A stretch of DNA of 64,000 nt from positions 1-64,000 of the forward strand of contig JACWEG010000004.1 of NCBI GenBank assembly GCA_014653605.1, in the 5' to 3' direction. Shown one piece after another: positions 45,677 to 55,637 of this stretch. The position numbers were made by a program, and so were the translations under genes. The stretch comes from Pelagibacterales bacterium SAG-MED37 (GTDB lineage Bacteria > Pseudomonadota > Alphaproteobacteria > Pelagibacterales > Pelagibacteraceae). Every line of letters begins with the position of its first letter. The stretch's first letter is position 1. The notes below the pieces were generated by a model. The model searched no databases and had not been told where the DNA came from. It worked only from the letters and a program-made list of their open reading frames with translations.

Positions 45677-47230
45677 CTAAATTAATCCTTCTTTTTGCTT
45701 GTTTTTGGCTACATACAAAACAGTCAATAATCTAGCTATGAAATAAACTGAAAAAAGTGTAGTAAATATTCCAACTCCTAGAGTTAAAGAAAAGCCTTTG
45801 ATAGGACCAGATCCCATGAAAAATAATATAATTGCAGCAATTAATGTTGTTATATTTGCATCAAGAATAGCTGTTCTTGACTTAGTATAGCCACTATCAA
45901 AAGCAATTAAGTTATTTTTTTCGTCTTTTAATTCTTCTTTAATTCTCTCAAATATCAAAACATTAGCATCGACAGCCATACCCACAGTTAAAATTATACC
46001 AGCAATTCCAGGTAAGGTCAGAGTTGCTTCAAATATTGTTAAAACACCTATTAAAAGAAATAAATTTATAATTAATGCTATATTTGTAATGAGACCAAAT
46101 ATTTTATATTTAATAAAAATAAATAGAATAACTAAAGCAAACCCAATAGCCAAAGCAATCATTCCAGCATTAATAGAGTCTTGTCCAAGATCTGGACCAA
46201 CAGTTCTTTCCTCGATAATATTTAATGGCGCAGGCAATGCTCCTGATCTAAGTAGTAAGGCAAGATCAGTGGCAGATTGAAATGTAAAACCTCCACTTAT
46301 TTGACCAGATCCACTTGCAATGGTATCTCTTATTACTGGTGCACTTATAATCTTCCCATCAAGAACTATTGCTAATTGTTTTCCAATACCTGTTGAAGTA
46401 GCTTTACCAAATCTTTTTGCCCCTACTCTATCTAAGGTAAATGAAACAACAGTTTCATTTGTTTCATTATTCATTCTTGGTTGAGCATCTAAAAGATTAT
46501 CTCCACTTAAAATTATTCTTTTACTAACGACTGATTCTTCTGTGCTATCTTCATATTTTAATTTTTCTGTACCAAAGGAATCTTCTGTGTTTGAGGCTAC
46601 AAATCTAAATGTTAAATTTGCAGTTTTTCCAAGTAATGATTTAATTCGCATTGGGTCATCTAATCCTGGTAGTTCCACTAAAATTCTATCATTACCTCTT
46701 TTAAGAATATTTGGTTCATTTGTACCTATCTCATCAATTCTTCTTCTTACTATCTCTAAAGCTTGATCTTGAGATGATGTTTTAAGTTCAACCAAACCTT
46801 GTTTTGAATAATTAACAATTAAAAGATCGTTTTTTTCTTCAATATTTAATTGATGAGATTTAAATCTTGGATAATAAGGATTTAGATTACTTTCTTCATC
46901 ATTAAATTCATCTAATACTGTTTGTTTAAATTGATTATCCACAGTAAATGAAAGTTCTTTATTTGAAATCTTAAGATTATTTATTCTTATATTTTTTTCT
47001 TTAAAATAATTTTTAATAGTGATTGTCAGATTCTGGAGTTTTTGTTCTACTACAGGGCTGTTGTCAATTTCTAGTAAAAGATACGAACCACCTTGTAAAT
47101 CCAACCCAAGATTTATTTTTTTGTTTAATAAATCATTGCTAAATTTAAAAAGATTTGATGAAGCTATTAATATAAAGATTAAAGAAATTAATGTAACAAA
47201 AATAATTCTTAATTTTGAAAAGTATAACAC
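45677..47230 (-). CDS. secD: Protein translocase subunit SecD
   Basis: A 517-aa RND-type export subunit: KINLGLDLQGGSYLLLEID, then EIVRRRIDEIGTNEPNILKRGNDRILVELPG in the periplasmic part, SGALPAPLNIIEERTVGPDLG, and the membrane block LPGIAGIILTVGMAVDANVLIFERIKEEL. Six membrane helices. Shorter than E. coli SecD (615), as usual for alphaproteobacteria. It lies between yajC and secF. Confidence 0.96.
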   Translation of the reverse strand: MLYFSKLRIIFVTLISLIFILIASSNLFKFSNDLLNKKINLGLDLQGGSYLLLEIDNSPVVEQKLQNLTITIKNYFKEKNIRINNLKISNKELSFTVDNQFKQTVLDEFNDEESNLNPYYPRFKSHQLNIEEKNDLLIVNYSKQGLVELKTSSQDQALEIVRRRIDEIGTNEPNILKRGNDRILVELPGLDDPMRIKSLLGKTANLTFRFVASNTEDSFGTEKLKYEDSTEESVVSKRIILSGDNLLDAQPRMNNETNETVVSFTLDRVGAKRFGKATSTGIGKQLAIVLDGKIISAPVIRDTIASGSGQISGGFTFQSATDLALLLRSGALPAPLNIIEERTVGPDLGQDSINAGMIALAIGFALVILFIFIKYKIFGLITNIALIINLFLLIGVLTIFEATLTLPGIAGIILTVGMAVDANVLIFERIKEELKDEKNNLIAFDSGYTKSRTAILDANITTLIAAIILFFMGSGPIKGFSLTLGVGIFTTLFSVYFIARLLTVLYVAKNKQKEGLI

Positions 47231-47246
47231 TTTAATTTAACGAGAT

Positions 47247-47534
47247 TTATTTCTTAATTTCTTGGCCGTTCATTAAGCTTTGAACCCCTGTGCCTCTTAT
47301 CACTTCGACAGTAACATTGTCTGCAATCTCTACTTCAATTTTATCATTATCGATAACTCTTGATATAGTTCCAGTAATGCCACCTGAGGTTACAATCTTA
47401 TCTCCTTTTTTTAAGCCTTCAACCATAGCTTTATGTTCTTTAACTTTTTTTTGTTGAGGTCTTATTAAGAAAAAATAAAAGATAACAAAAATTAGTATTA
47501 ACGGTATAAACTGGCCTATTCCTGAACTTTCCAT
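47247..47534 (-). CDS. yajC: Preprotein translocase subunit YajC
   Basis: A 95-aa single-span protein of the SecDF-YajC complex. The helix (GQFIPLILIFVIFYFFLIRPQQKKVKEH) with RPQQK is the family signature, followed by LKKGDKIVTSGGITGTI. First gene of yajC-secD-secF, 16 bp before secD. Confidence 0.95.
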   Translation of the reverse strand: MESSGIGQFIPLILIFVIFYFFLIRPQQKKVKEHKAMVEGLKKGDKIVTSGGITGTISRVIDNDKIEVEIADNVTVEVIRGTGVQSLMNGQEIKK

Positions 47535-47588
47535 AAAACTCCTTGATTAAAAGTGAATATTTATACTATCTGTGGGGTTAAAACAACT

Positions 47589-48848
47589 TTAATTGATCGA
47601 AATTTTTTCCAAATTGTTCATATAAGGTTTAAGAACTTTTGGAATAGTTATTGAGCCATCTTTTTGCTGATAATTTTCTAAGATAGCAATAAGAGTTCTT
47701 CCTATTGCCAATCCACTCCCATTTAAAGTGCCTGCATAAAGGGTATCTTTATTAGAGTCTTTGTATCTAGTTTTCATTCTGACCGCTTGAAAAGTAGAAC
47801 ATGATGAGCAAGAAGAAATTTCTCTGTATTTATTTTCTGAAGGCAGCCAAACTTCAATATCATAGGTTTTTTCAGCACTAAATCCCATGTCACCACTACA
47901 CAGAATAACTTTTCTATAAGGTAATTCTAAAAGATCTAATATACCCGTAGCGCAATTCGTCATTCTTTCTAATTCTTCAAGACATTTATTTTGTTCTACA
48001 ACACTAACCATTTCAACTTTATAAAATTGGTGCTGTCTAATCATTCCTTTAGTATCTTTGCCATAACTACCAGCTTCTTTTCTAAAACAAGGAGTTGAGG
48101 CAACAAATCTCATGGGTAAAGATTTAATATCTAGAATTTTGTCTTTAACAATATTAGTCAAAATTACTTCTGCTGTAGGTATTAGAAATTTTCTTTCAGC
48201 ATCTTTATCTAATTTAACTTCAAATTGATCATTTTCAAATTTAGGCAATTGACCAGTACCAAACATAGTATTTTCTGAAGCAAGTAAAGGTGGTGAAATT
48301 TCTTCATAACCATTTTCTTGTATATGAATATCCAACATAAAATTTGATAAAGCTCTTTCTAATAGCGCCAATTTACTTTTAACAAAAACAAATCGCGACC
48401 CTGTAGTTTTTGTTGCAAGATCGAAATCTAACATGCCCAATTCTTCACCTAACTCATAATGTGATTTAGGTTTAAAATCAAAATTAGGAATTTTTCCAAA
48501 TTTACCAATTTCAACATTGTCATTCTCATTTTTTCCACTTGGAACATCAGGATGTGGAAGATTTGGTATATTGGATAAAATTTTTTCAAGTTCGGATTTA
48601 AGTACATTTTGTTTTTTAGAAATTTCCTCTAAAGAAACTGAAAGTTCTTTAGATTTTGCAAATAAAGATTTATCTTTAGATTTTGAAATATCTTTTTTCT
48701 CTTTCTCTAAATTCTCTTTCTTTTGAATAAATTCTCTATTTTGTATATCTAATTTTTTTAATTGAGAAAAATTAATGTCGATTGTTCTTTTTTTTAATTC
48801 TTTTTCAAAAGCATCAAAATTTTTTCGAATTTCTTTTAAATTATGCAT
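47589..48848 (-). CDS. serS: Seryl-tRNA synthetase
   Basis: Charges tRNA-Ser. The 419-aa class II enzyme has an N-terminal coiled-coil arm (residues ~25-105), the catalytic domain with TAEVILTNIV, FRKEAGSYGKDTKGMIRQHQF (motif 2 region), CSSCSTFQAVRMKTRY and NGSGLAIGRTLIAILENYQ (motif 3). It overlaps tatC by 8 bp. Confidence 0.96.
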   Translation of the reverse strand: MHNLKEIRKNFDAFEKELKKRTIDINFSQLKKLDIQNREFIQKKENLEKEKKDISKSKDKSLFAKSKELSVSLEEISKKQNVLKSELEKILSNIPNLPHPDVPSGKNENDNVEIGKFGKIPNFDFKPKSHYELGEELGMLDFDLATKTTGSRFVFVKSKLALLERALSNFMLDIHIQENGYEEISPPLLASENTMFGTGQLPKFENDQFEVKLDKDAERKFLIPTAEVILTNIVKDKILDIKSLPMRFVASTPCFRKEAGSYGKDTKGMIRQHQFYKVEMVSVVEQNKCLEELERMTNCATGILDLLELPYRKVILCSGDMGFSAEKTYDIEVWLPSENKYREISSCSSCSTFQAVRMKTRYKDSNKDTLYAGTLNGSGLAIGRTLIAILENYQQKDGSITIPKVLKPYMNNLEKISIN

Positions 48849-49611
48849 CAGAATCTTTTAATTTTTTACTTTCAATAAATTTTACTGAAAATATTGATAA
48901 TTCATATAAAATTAATAAAGGAATAGCTAAACCAATTTGCGTTATAGGATCAGGTGGAGTCAACAATGCAGCAGCTGCAAATATGATGACTACGACATAT
49001 TTCCTTCTTTTTTTTAAAAAATCAGAATCAACTACTCCTACTCTTGCTAGCAAACTAAGGACAACAGGTAATTGAAAACTTATTCCAAAAGCAAAGATGA
49101 GTTTCATTACAAGAGATAAATATTCATTCACTTTAGCTTCCAGCTGAATTGGTAAGTTTGTTGACAATCCTGTGCTTTCAAATGATAAAAAGAATTTTAT
49201 CGCTAAAGGCATAATCAAATAGTAGACCAACATGCCACCTAAAAAGAATAAAATCGGTGTTAAGACTAAATAGGGTATAATTGCAATCTTTTCATGTTTA
49301 TAAAGGCCTGGTGCAATAAATTTCCAAATTTGCATTAAAATAAAAGGACAAGTAACAAAAAAAGCTGTGAAAAAAGAAACTTTTAAATACGTTAAAAAAG
49401 TTTCTTGTAAAGCAGTAAAAATGAGTCGTCTATCAGACCCATCATCTTTAACGGCTTTTGCAAATGGTTCAACTAAAAAACCATATAAGTGTTCTGCAAA
49501 AAAATAACAGGCTATAAAAAAAACTATCAGAAAAATAAAACTATTAATTAATCTTTTTCTTAATTCTGCTAAATGACTTACGAAGCCACTTTCGTTTTCA
49601 TCATGACTCAT
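48841..49611 (-). CDS. tatC: Sec-independent translocase TatC
   Basis: Receptor subunit of the twin-arginine export system, 256 aa with six membrane helices. It has FVSHLAELRKRLINSFIFL at the N-terminus, EPFAKAVK, and FAFGISFQLPVVLSLLARVGVV. The C-terminal KFIESKKLKDSDA is cytoplasmic. It overlaps tatB by 11 bp and serS by 8 bp. A likely client in the window is the M48 protease with its RRKFL signal. Confidence 0.95.
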   Translation of the reverse strand: MSHDENESGFVSHLAELRKRLINSFIFLIVFFIACYFFAEHLYGFLVEPFAKAVKDDGSDRRLIFTALQETFLTYLKVSFFTAFFVTCPFILMQIWKFIAPGLYKHEKIAIIPYLVLTPILFFLGGMLVYYLIMPLAIKFFLSFESTGLSTNLPIQLEAKVNEYLSLVMKLIFAFGISFQLPVVLSLLARVGVVDSDFLKKRRKYVVVIIFAAAALLTPPDPITQIGLAIPLLILYELSIFSVKFIESKKLKDSDA

Positions 49612-49813
49612 CTTTTTTATCTACTTCTTTTTCTTTTGGATTATCTTCAATATCAATATTTGAAATTTCGCTTTGCACGTTATTTATATATTTTTTTGCA
49701 GTACCAATCCAAGATCCAGCTTTCTTTAACATGATAGGAAAATCTTTAGGTCCAAGAACAATTATAGCAATAGCAACAACAATTAAGATCTCAAACCAAC
49801 CAATAGTAGGCAT
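49601..49813 (-). CDS. tatB: Twin-arginine translocase subunit TatB
   Basis: A 70-aa protein: one membrane helix (IGWFEILIVVAIAIIVLGPKDFP with the GPKD hinge typical of TatB), an amphipathic helix (MLKKAGSWIGTAKKYIN) and a short acidic tail. Assigned TatB rather than TatA by the GP hinge and by order A-B-C. It is much shorter than E. coli TatB (171). Confidence 0.88.
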   Translation of the reverse strand: MPTIGWFEILIVVAIAIIVLGPKDFPIMLKKAGSWIGTAKKYINNVQSEISNIDIEDNPKEKEVDKKDES

Positions 49814-49818
49814 GTGAT

Positions 49819-50019
49819 TTATTCTTTATTCTTTGTATCTTGATTTTCGTCGGAAATATTTTTAGGCTCATTGTCATCAGTAACATCTGATGCCATACCT
49901 TTTTTAAAACTTTTAATTCCTTTAGCAACATCACCCATAAGGCTAGATATTTTTCCTCTACCAAATAATAATACCACAAGTATTACAACGATAGCTATTT
50001 GCCAAATTCCAATGCTCAT
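49819..50019 (-). CDS. tatA: Twin-arginine translocase subunit TatA
   Basis: A 66-aa pore-forming Tat subunit. The helix [21 protein letters not shown] followed by the amphipathic [19 protein letters not shown] with the FG hinge is TatA. The acidic tail is typical. It heads tatABC, 5 bp before tatB. Confidence 0.92.
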   Translation of the reverse strand: MSIGIWQIAIVVILVVLLFGRGKISSLMGDVAKGIKSFKKGMASDVTDDNEPKNISDENQDTKNKE

Positions 50020-50087
50020 ACAAATCTTATATCCTTTTTATTTATATATTTAAAGTGTCTTTTTTTTGGATAAATTAAAATTAAAGA

Positions 50088-50789
50088 CTAGTTCTTTTCA
50101 TCTGAATCAAGAGTGCCACTGAGCATTTCATCAATATTTGAGTAAATGTCCTCTTTTTTATCGTCCTGTTTTTCTTTGTAAAATTTTCCAGTACCAAAAA
50201 TTGCATTATCTATATTAGTACTGTCAATTAAGCCTGCTGCTCCTAATTCATCAACAGTTGGTAAATCAGAAAGCTTTTGAAGATTAAAATGACTCAAGAA
50301 ATCATCTGTTGTTATATATTGTATTGGTTTACCTGGTACATCTTTTCTACCACCTGGCTTAACCCAGTTTAATTCCATCAAAATTTCTAGTGTGTTAGTC
50401 CCAAAAGCTACACCTCTTATTTCTTCAATTTCTGCTCTAGTAACAGGTTGGTGATAAACAATGATTGCAAGTGTTTCTATGGCGGCTCTTGATAATTTTT
50501 TTTCAACAGTTTTCTCTTGTACCATTAAATTTGATAAATTTGGTGATGTTCTAAAGGACCATTTTTTTGATATACAAACTAGGTTTATTCCACGATCTGA
50601 ATATTCATTCTGAATTTTTAACAATATCTTTTCTACATCAGCCTTTTTTGAAATTTTACTTTCAATAGTTTCAATATTTAAAGGTTCTGCAGCAGCAAAA
50701 ACTATAGCTTCAATTTCTTTTTCAATAGAAGTTAATTTTGAGGGAAAATTAATAATATTATCTTTTTTTTTTGTTTTTTTTTTAATCAT
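50088..50789 (-). CDS. scpB: Segregation and condensation protein B
   Basis: A 233-aa winged-helix partner of the SMC-kleisin complex: EKEIEAIVFAAAEPLNIETIES, then ETLAIIVYHQPVTRAEIEEIRGVAFGTNTLE and WVKPGGRKDVPGKPIQYITTDDFLSHFNL. The C-terminal tail of about 50 acidic residues is not conserved. It overlaps scpA by 4 bp. Confidence 0.93.
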   Translation of the reverse strand: MIKKKTKKKDNIINFPSKLTSIEKEIEAIVFAAAEPLNIETIESKISKKADVEKILLKIQNEYSDRGINLVCISKKWSFRTSPNLSNLMVQEKTVEKKLSRAAIETLAIIVYHQPVTRAEIEEIRGVAFGTNTLEILMELNWVKPGGRKDVPGKPIQYITTDDFLSHFNLQKLSDLPTVDELGAAGLIDSTNIDNAIFGTGKFYKEKQDDKKEDIYSNIDEMLSGTLDSDEKN

Positions 50790-51526
50790 TTATTTTCTTT
50801 AATATAAATATCGTCATATAGATTCTCTTGCTTAATCTTTAAATTTCCTTCTTTAACTAATTCTAAAGAACCAGCAAATATTCCAGCTTTACCTGTTCTC
50901 TTATATTTTGTATCGTTTTTCAAATTTTTAGGAATTAAATCATCTAGTTTTTTCCAATCCATTAATTTTCCAAAGAAATTTTTTATAGTTTTTATTCCTT
51001 CTTCTGTTGTAAAGACAGGTAACTTTGGGATGTTTATTCTTTGAAAGTCTTTAGTCATTATTATTGTGGAGTATGTTTTTAATAATTCAAATAAATTCAG
51101 TTTATATTCACTATTATAAATTGGTTTTATCCCAGCTCTACTTCCTCTTGATCTAATTTCTCTGCCTAATCGTTTTCTCTTGAGCATTTGTTCAGAAAGT
51201 AATCTTATTAATTCTAATTTTTTTAATTGTAACTTAAGTTTTTCAGCAACTTCATGAACTTTGAATTCTTCATCAGGCGTACCAGGTAATAAGAGTTTTG
51301 ATTTTAAATAAGCTAGCCAAGTTGCCATTAATAAATATTCTGATGCAATTTCTAAGTTAAGATTTTTTTCATTTGTAATGAAATCGTGAAATTGATCCGC
51401 TAATTTTGTTATAGATATATCCTCTAAATTAACTTTTTGAGCTTTAGCTAAATCTAGCAAGACATCTAGAGGGCCGTTGTAGTTTTCAACATCAACTTTG
51501 AATAGTGCAGAATCAGATTCAATCAT
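50786..51526 (-). CDS. scpA: Segregation and condensation protein A (kleisin)
   Basis: A 246-aa kleisin that bridges SMC heads in chromosome condensation. It has VENYNGPLDVLLDLAKAQKVNLEDISITKLADQ, the N-terminal domain signature, then EYLLMATWLAYLKSKLLLP, and a C-terminal winged helix. It lies between nagZ (9-bp gap) and scpB. Confidence 0.93.
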   Translation of the reverse strand: MIESDSALFKVDVENYNGPLDVLLDLAKAQKVNLEDISITKLADQFHDFITNEKNLNLEIASEYLLMATWLAYLKSKLLLPGTPDEEFKVHEVAEKLKLQLKKLELIRLLSEQMLKRKRLGREIRSRGSRAGIKPIYNSEYKLNLFELLKTYSTIIMTKDFQRINIPKLPVFTTEEGIKTIKNFFGKLMDWKKLDDLIPKNLKNDTKYKRTGKAGIFAGSLELVKEGNLKIKQENLYDDIYIKENK

Positions 51527-51535
51527 TGAGGAATA

Positions 51536-52483
51536 TTAGCTTAAAATTTTATAAAATTCTGATGTTTTTTTAGTTATAAATCGATCAACTAATGGTGAAT
51601 TTTGTCCAACAACTGTCATTTCTTTAAGGTTTCCGTTACAATGTAGAACTATATTACAACCTGCTTTAAACGTTTTGATTGTATTTTCTTTTATAGGTCC
51701 CTTTAAACTTTTCATAGAAAGATCATCTGAAATAAGGATATTTTTAAAACCTATTCTATTTCTAATTAATTTAATTAATTTTTGTGAATGAGTTACACTA
51801 TTTTTATTGTCTATGTCAGTAAATACAATATGTGCTGTCATAGCAAATAAGCTCTGTTTATTCTTAAAAGGTATAAAATCATTTTTTGTTAAATAATCTA
51901 ATTTTTTGCTTACAAATGGAGTTGAAAGATGACTGTCCACTTTGGCTAATCCATGGCCAGGAATATGTTTAATTACAGTACCAATTCTATTTTCTTTAAA
52001 GTATTTAATACAATAATCACCTATTTTAGATACTATTTTAGGATTCCTTGAAAATGATCTATCCCCAATAACTTTATTGGCTCCTTTAATTTTTAAATCT
52101 AATACAGGCACTGTATTAATGTTAATGCCTAGCAATCTTAATAAATATGAGGTTTTATCAATAAATAATTTATAGAAAAAGTTAAATTCTCTATAATTTT
52201 TTATAAACTTATTTCCGAAAAATTCTGAAGTTAGATTATCAAATGAAATTATGTTTTTTAATCTATTAACACGCCCACCCTCTTGATCTACTAATATTGG
52301 ATATTTTTTATCTTTAAAAACTTTTCTAATTGATGAAGTTAACTTAAAAGTCTGTTTTATATCTTTGATATTTCTTGAAAATAAAATGACACCCCAAGGT
52401 TTATATTTTTTTAAAAAATTCTCCTCTTTTTTGGAGAGTTTAATTGATTTAATTCCAACAATAAAAGATCTGCGATTATTCAT
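51536..52483 (-). CDS. nagZ: Beta-N-acetylhexosaminidase (NagZ-type)
   Basis: GH3 enzyme that removes GlcNAc from muropeptides in cell-wall recycling. The 315-aa protein has PILVDQEGGRVNRLK, VIKHIPGHGLAKVDSH with the general acid/base His, and LISDDLSMKSL with the Asp nucleophile. It has no signal peptide, so it is cytoplasmic. It overlaps the small membrane protein gene by 8 bp. Confidence 0.93.
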   Translation of the reverse strand: MNNRRSFIVGIKSIKLSKKEENFLKKYKPWGVILFSRNIKDIKQTFKLTSSIRKVFKDKKYPILVDQEGGRVNRLKNIISFDNLTSEFFGNKFIKNYREFNFFYKLFIDKTSYLLRLLGININTVPVLDLKIKGANKVIGDRSFSRNPKIVSKIGDYCIKYFKENRIGTVIKHIPGHGLAKVDSHLSTPFVSKKLDYLTKNDFIPFKNKQSLFAMTAHIVFTDIDNKNSVTHSQKLIKLIRNRIGFKNILISDDLSMKSLKGPIKENTIKTFKAGCNIVLHCNGNLKEMTVVGQNSPLVDRFITKKTSEFYKILS

Positions 52484-52739
52484 TTGTTTCTAAAAGCTTC
52501 CAAAAATTAAATTTTTTCTTTTTTTTGGTACTTGATTGCTCAACATACTCTATAATATTTTTTGTATCATCTTCAAGAATAGGTATATTTTTTGAATAAG
52601 TATTTATTTTTTGATCAATATTTTGTAAAGATCGATATGAATTTTTTTTATTAGTATCAGAAAAATAATATCTTCCTGTTAGAAATAAAAATAAACAAAT
52701 AATGAATATAAATATGAAATATTTAATCTCTTTAAGCAT
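52476..52739 (-). CDS. Single-span membrane protein between argS and nagZ
   Basis: An 87-aa protein with one N-terminal helix (YFIFIFIICLFLFLTGRYYF) and a Lys/Asn-rich tail. Alphaproteobacteria usually have a SPOR-domain protein at this spot, but I see no SPOR domain; it may be a truncated derivative. Real by context: its ATG overlaps the argS stop by one base and it overlaps nagZ. Confidence 0.65.
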   Translation of the reverse strand: MLKEIKYFIFIFIICLFLFLTGRYYFSDTNKKNSYRSLQNIDQKINTYSKNIPILEDDTKNIIEYVEQSSTKKKKKFNFWKLLETNE

Positions 52740-54472
52740 TACATTTTTTCTGGAGTAGAAACACCAACTATATTCATTCCAGACTTAACTACATTAGAAA
52801 TTGTTTTAAGAAAAATCAATTTATCATCAGTAATTTTTTTCTGATCATTAATAAATCTTTTTCCTGGATTATCTTTACCCAGGTTCCAGTATGAGTGAAA
52901 TAATGACGCCAAGTCATATAAGTATGTCGGTATTCTATGGGGTTCAAGTTTATTACTAGCTATATCGATACATTTAGGCCATTCAGATATTTTTTTTAAG
53001 ATATTTATTTCATCATCAGTATATTGAAAATCGTAGTTGTTAATTTTGATTTCAGAATTTAAATCTTTACCAATATGTCTGAAAACTGAAGCTATTCTTG
53101 CATAACAGTACTGAACATAATATAGAGGATTATCTTTAGATTTCTCAATTACATTATCAAAATCAAAATCAAGTTCTACGTCACTACTTCTATTAAGCAT
53201 AATGAATCTTGTCGCATCTTTTCCAACTTCATTAATTAAGTCATCTACTGTTATGTAATCACCTTTTCTTTTAGACATTTTAAAGGGTTTTTTATCTTTA
53301 ATAAGTTTGACCAACTGGCTTACTTTACAGATCAATTTCCCTTTTGAATTTGATAATGCATCAACTGAGGATGATATTCTTTTTATATAACCTGCATGAT
53401 CTGCTCCTAGAATGTTAATTAAAAAATCAAATTTTCTATCTAATTTATTTTTATGGTATGCAACGTCGCTAGCAAAATAAGTCCATGAACCATCAGTCTT
53501 TTGTAAAGCTCTGTCTTTATCATCACCAAAATCGGTTGATCTAAAAAGCAATTGCTCTCTTTCTTCCCATTTATCATTGTTTTCACCCACAGGTGCTTTG
53601 ATTTTTCCTTTATAAACAAATTTAGTTTTTTGAAGGTAATCAATAACATTTTCAACTTCTCGATTAGTGACTATTTTTTTTTCACTAACAAAATTGTCAT
53701 GATTAATACCTAAAATATTAAGATTCTTTTTGATCAATTTAAGTGCCTCTTCAATAGATAGTTCAGTTAGTTTTTCAGCTATTTGATCAAAATTCTCAAA
53801 ATTTATTTTTTTATTTGCATTAACTATGTTCTCAGCAAAAGTAATTAAGTAATCCCCAGGATAGAGATCTTCATTGTCTGAGGGGAAAGGTTCTTTAAAA
53901 AGGATTTCTCTTATTCTAAAATAAACAGATTTTGTAAAATTTAGAATTTGATTACCATAGTCATTGACATAATACTCTTTGGTAACTTTGTGTTTATTAA
54001 ATAACAAAATATTTGCAATTACATCACCTAATATAGCTCCACGACAATGACCAACATGTAAAGGTCCAGTTGGATTAGCAGATACAAATTCAACTAAGTA
54101 ACTTTTCTTCTTTTCATTACTATTAATTCCAAAATTATCAGAATCTTTAATTATACTTTGGATAAAGTTGGTCCAAAAAATTGGTTTAAATTTTATATTT
54201 ATAAATCCTGGCTTAACAACTGAAACATCTTCAATTAAATCATCATTCTCTTTAACTGGTTTTGCCAATAATTTAGCTAATTCTAATGGAGGTTTATTAT
54301 TTAATTTTGATAAAAACATTGCGACATTTGTTGAGATGTCACTGTTAAACTTTGCTGGAGGCATCTCAGCTGTAATACCATCTAGTCTTTCAGGTAAAAC
54401 CAATTTTCCATTTTTAGCCTGATCTAATATAATTTTTTTTATTTTATCTAAATATTGTTCAAAAATGTTCAT
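52739..54472 (-). CDS. argS: Arginyl-tRNA synthetase
   Basis: Charges tRNA-Arg. The 577-aa class I enzyme has EFVSANPTGPLHVGHCRGAILGD (HIGH-type HVGH), YYVNDYGNQI, GADHAGYIKRI and FKMSKRKGDYITVDDLI (KMSK). The DALR anticodon domain is in the last 120 residues. It overlaps dgt by 4 bp. Confidence 0.96.
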   Translation of the reverse strand: MNIFEQYLDKIKKIILDQAKNGKLVLPERLDGITAEMPPAKFNSDISTNVAMFLSKLNNKPPLELAKLLAKPVKENDDLIEDVSVVKPGFINIKFKPIFWTNFIQSIIKDSDNFGINSNEKKKSYLVEFVSANPTGPLHVGHCRGAILGDVIANILLFNKHKVTKEYYVNDYGNQILNFTKSVYFRIREILFKEPFPSDNEDLYPGDYLITFAENIVNANKKINFENFDQIAEKLTELSIEEALKLIKKNLNILGINHDNFVSEKKIVTNREVENVIDYLQKTKFVYKGKIKAPVGENNDKWEEREQLLFRSTDFGDDKDRALQKTDGSWTYFASDVAYHKNKLDRKFDFLINILGADHAGYIKRISSSVDALSNSKGKLICKVSQLVKLIKDKKPFKMSKRKGDYITVDDLINEVGKDATRFIMLNRSSDVELDFDFDNVIEKSKDNPLYYVQYCYARIASVFRHIGKDLNSEIKINNYDFQYTDDEINILKKISEWPKCIDIASNKLEPHRIPTYLYDLASLFHSYWNLGKDNPGKRFINDQKKITDDKLIFLKTISNVVKSGMNIVGVSTPEKM

Positions 54473-55587
54473 TTAATATTATTGTAAAGGTTTATAGCAT
54501 ATCGGTCTGTCATTCCTGATATAAAATCTGAAATTGCTCTATACTTATCTAATGAAAGTTGTTCTTTTGAGATAAATTTTTTTGGATTTTGTTTAATCTT
54601 ATTAAATAATCTTTTAACTATAGATTTACCCTTATTATTCTTAGTTAATACATTTTTATTATTATACATTTTTGTTTTTAAAAAAAATCTAATTTCGTTT
54701 TCTGAATTCTTAATACTATCTGAGAAATCAACCATTAAAAAATTAGTTTTTACGATATCCTTTGGAGAGTTTATTTTATTTCTTGCTAGATTCTTTTTTG
54801 TATTCTTTATTAAATCCTTAATCATTAGGTCAATTGAGTCCCTTATAATTTGATAAGTTGCAATTTTATAATTTTTTTTATTAATTTTATTTTTATATTT
54901 TTTATGAATATCTCTAAAGAATTTAATTTCAACTAGCTCTTCTAAACTAAATAGATTTGCTTTTATTCCATCTTGTATATCGTGGTTATTATAAGCTATA
55001 TCATCTGAAATTGCTGATATTTGAGCTTCAATAGATGGATACGTGTTAAAATTAATCATATTTTTAAATTTTTTAATCCCTATCAGATTATCAACTAAAC
55101 TTATGTCATCTACAGGCCCATTATGTTTTAAAAGACCCTCTAAAGTTTCAATTGAAAGGTTTAAACCATTAAATCTTAGATACTTATTTTCCAAAAACAT
55201 TACTATTCTCAAAGTTTGTAAATTATGATCAAAACCTCCATAATTTTCCATACATTCATCTAAAGAGTCTTCGCCAGCATGACCAAAGGGCGTGTGTCCT
55301 AGATCATGAGCAAGGCTTAGACATTCAGCCAAATCCTCATTTAGATTGAGATAACGAGCAATTGATCTTGCTATTTGAGCAACCTCCATCGAATGAGTTA
55401 TTCTTGTTCGAAAATGATCACCTTCAGTATTTACAAATACTTGTGTTTTATGTTTAAGCCTTCTAAATGAAGCGCTATGAATTATTCTGTCCCTATCCCT
55501 TTGAAATGGGCTTCTATATTTAGACGAGGATTCATTAAATATTCTACCTTTGCTTTTAAATTGTCCAATCTTTGAGTATTTTTTCAT
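54469..55587 (-). CDS. dGTP triphosphohydrolase-like HD-domain protein
   Basis: A 372-aa HD hydrolase predicted to cleave dNTPs to nucleoside and triphosphate. It has SSKYRSPFQRDRDRIIHSASFRRLKHKTQVF, the metal motif RITHSMEVAQIAR...LAHDLGHTPFGHAGED (HD), and SDDIAYNNHDIQDG. It belongs to the shorter type found beside argS in alphaproteobacteria. It is divergent from erpA with a 50-bp gap. Confidence 0.92.
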   Translation of the reverse strand: MKKYSKIGQFKSKGRIFNESSSKYRSPFQRDRDRIIHSASFRRLKHKTQVFVNTEGDHFRTRITHSMEVAQIARSIARYLNLNEDLAECLSLAHDLGHTPFGHAGEDSLDECMENYGGFDHNLQTLRIVMFLENKYLRFNGLNLSIETLEGLLKHNGPVDDISLVDNLIGIKKFKNMINFNTYPSIEAQISAISDDIAYNNHDIQDGIKANLFSLEELVEIKFFRDIHKKYKNKINKKNYKIATYQIIRDSIDLMIKDLIKNTKKNLARNKINSPKDIVKTNFLMVDFSDSIKNSENEIRFFLKTKMYNNKNVLTKNNKGKSIVKRLFNKIKQNPKKFISKEQLSLDKYRAISDFISGMTDRYAINLYNNIK

Positions 55588-55637
55588 CCTTTAAAATAAA
55601 TTAATAAGTATTATATTAGTAATACCAGTGATCAATA

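Noticed and set aside
49791-49979. 62-aa minus-strand ORF over tatA/tatB
   Set aside because: Out-of-frame shadow of tatA and tatB, which are both well supported.
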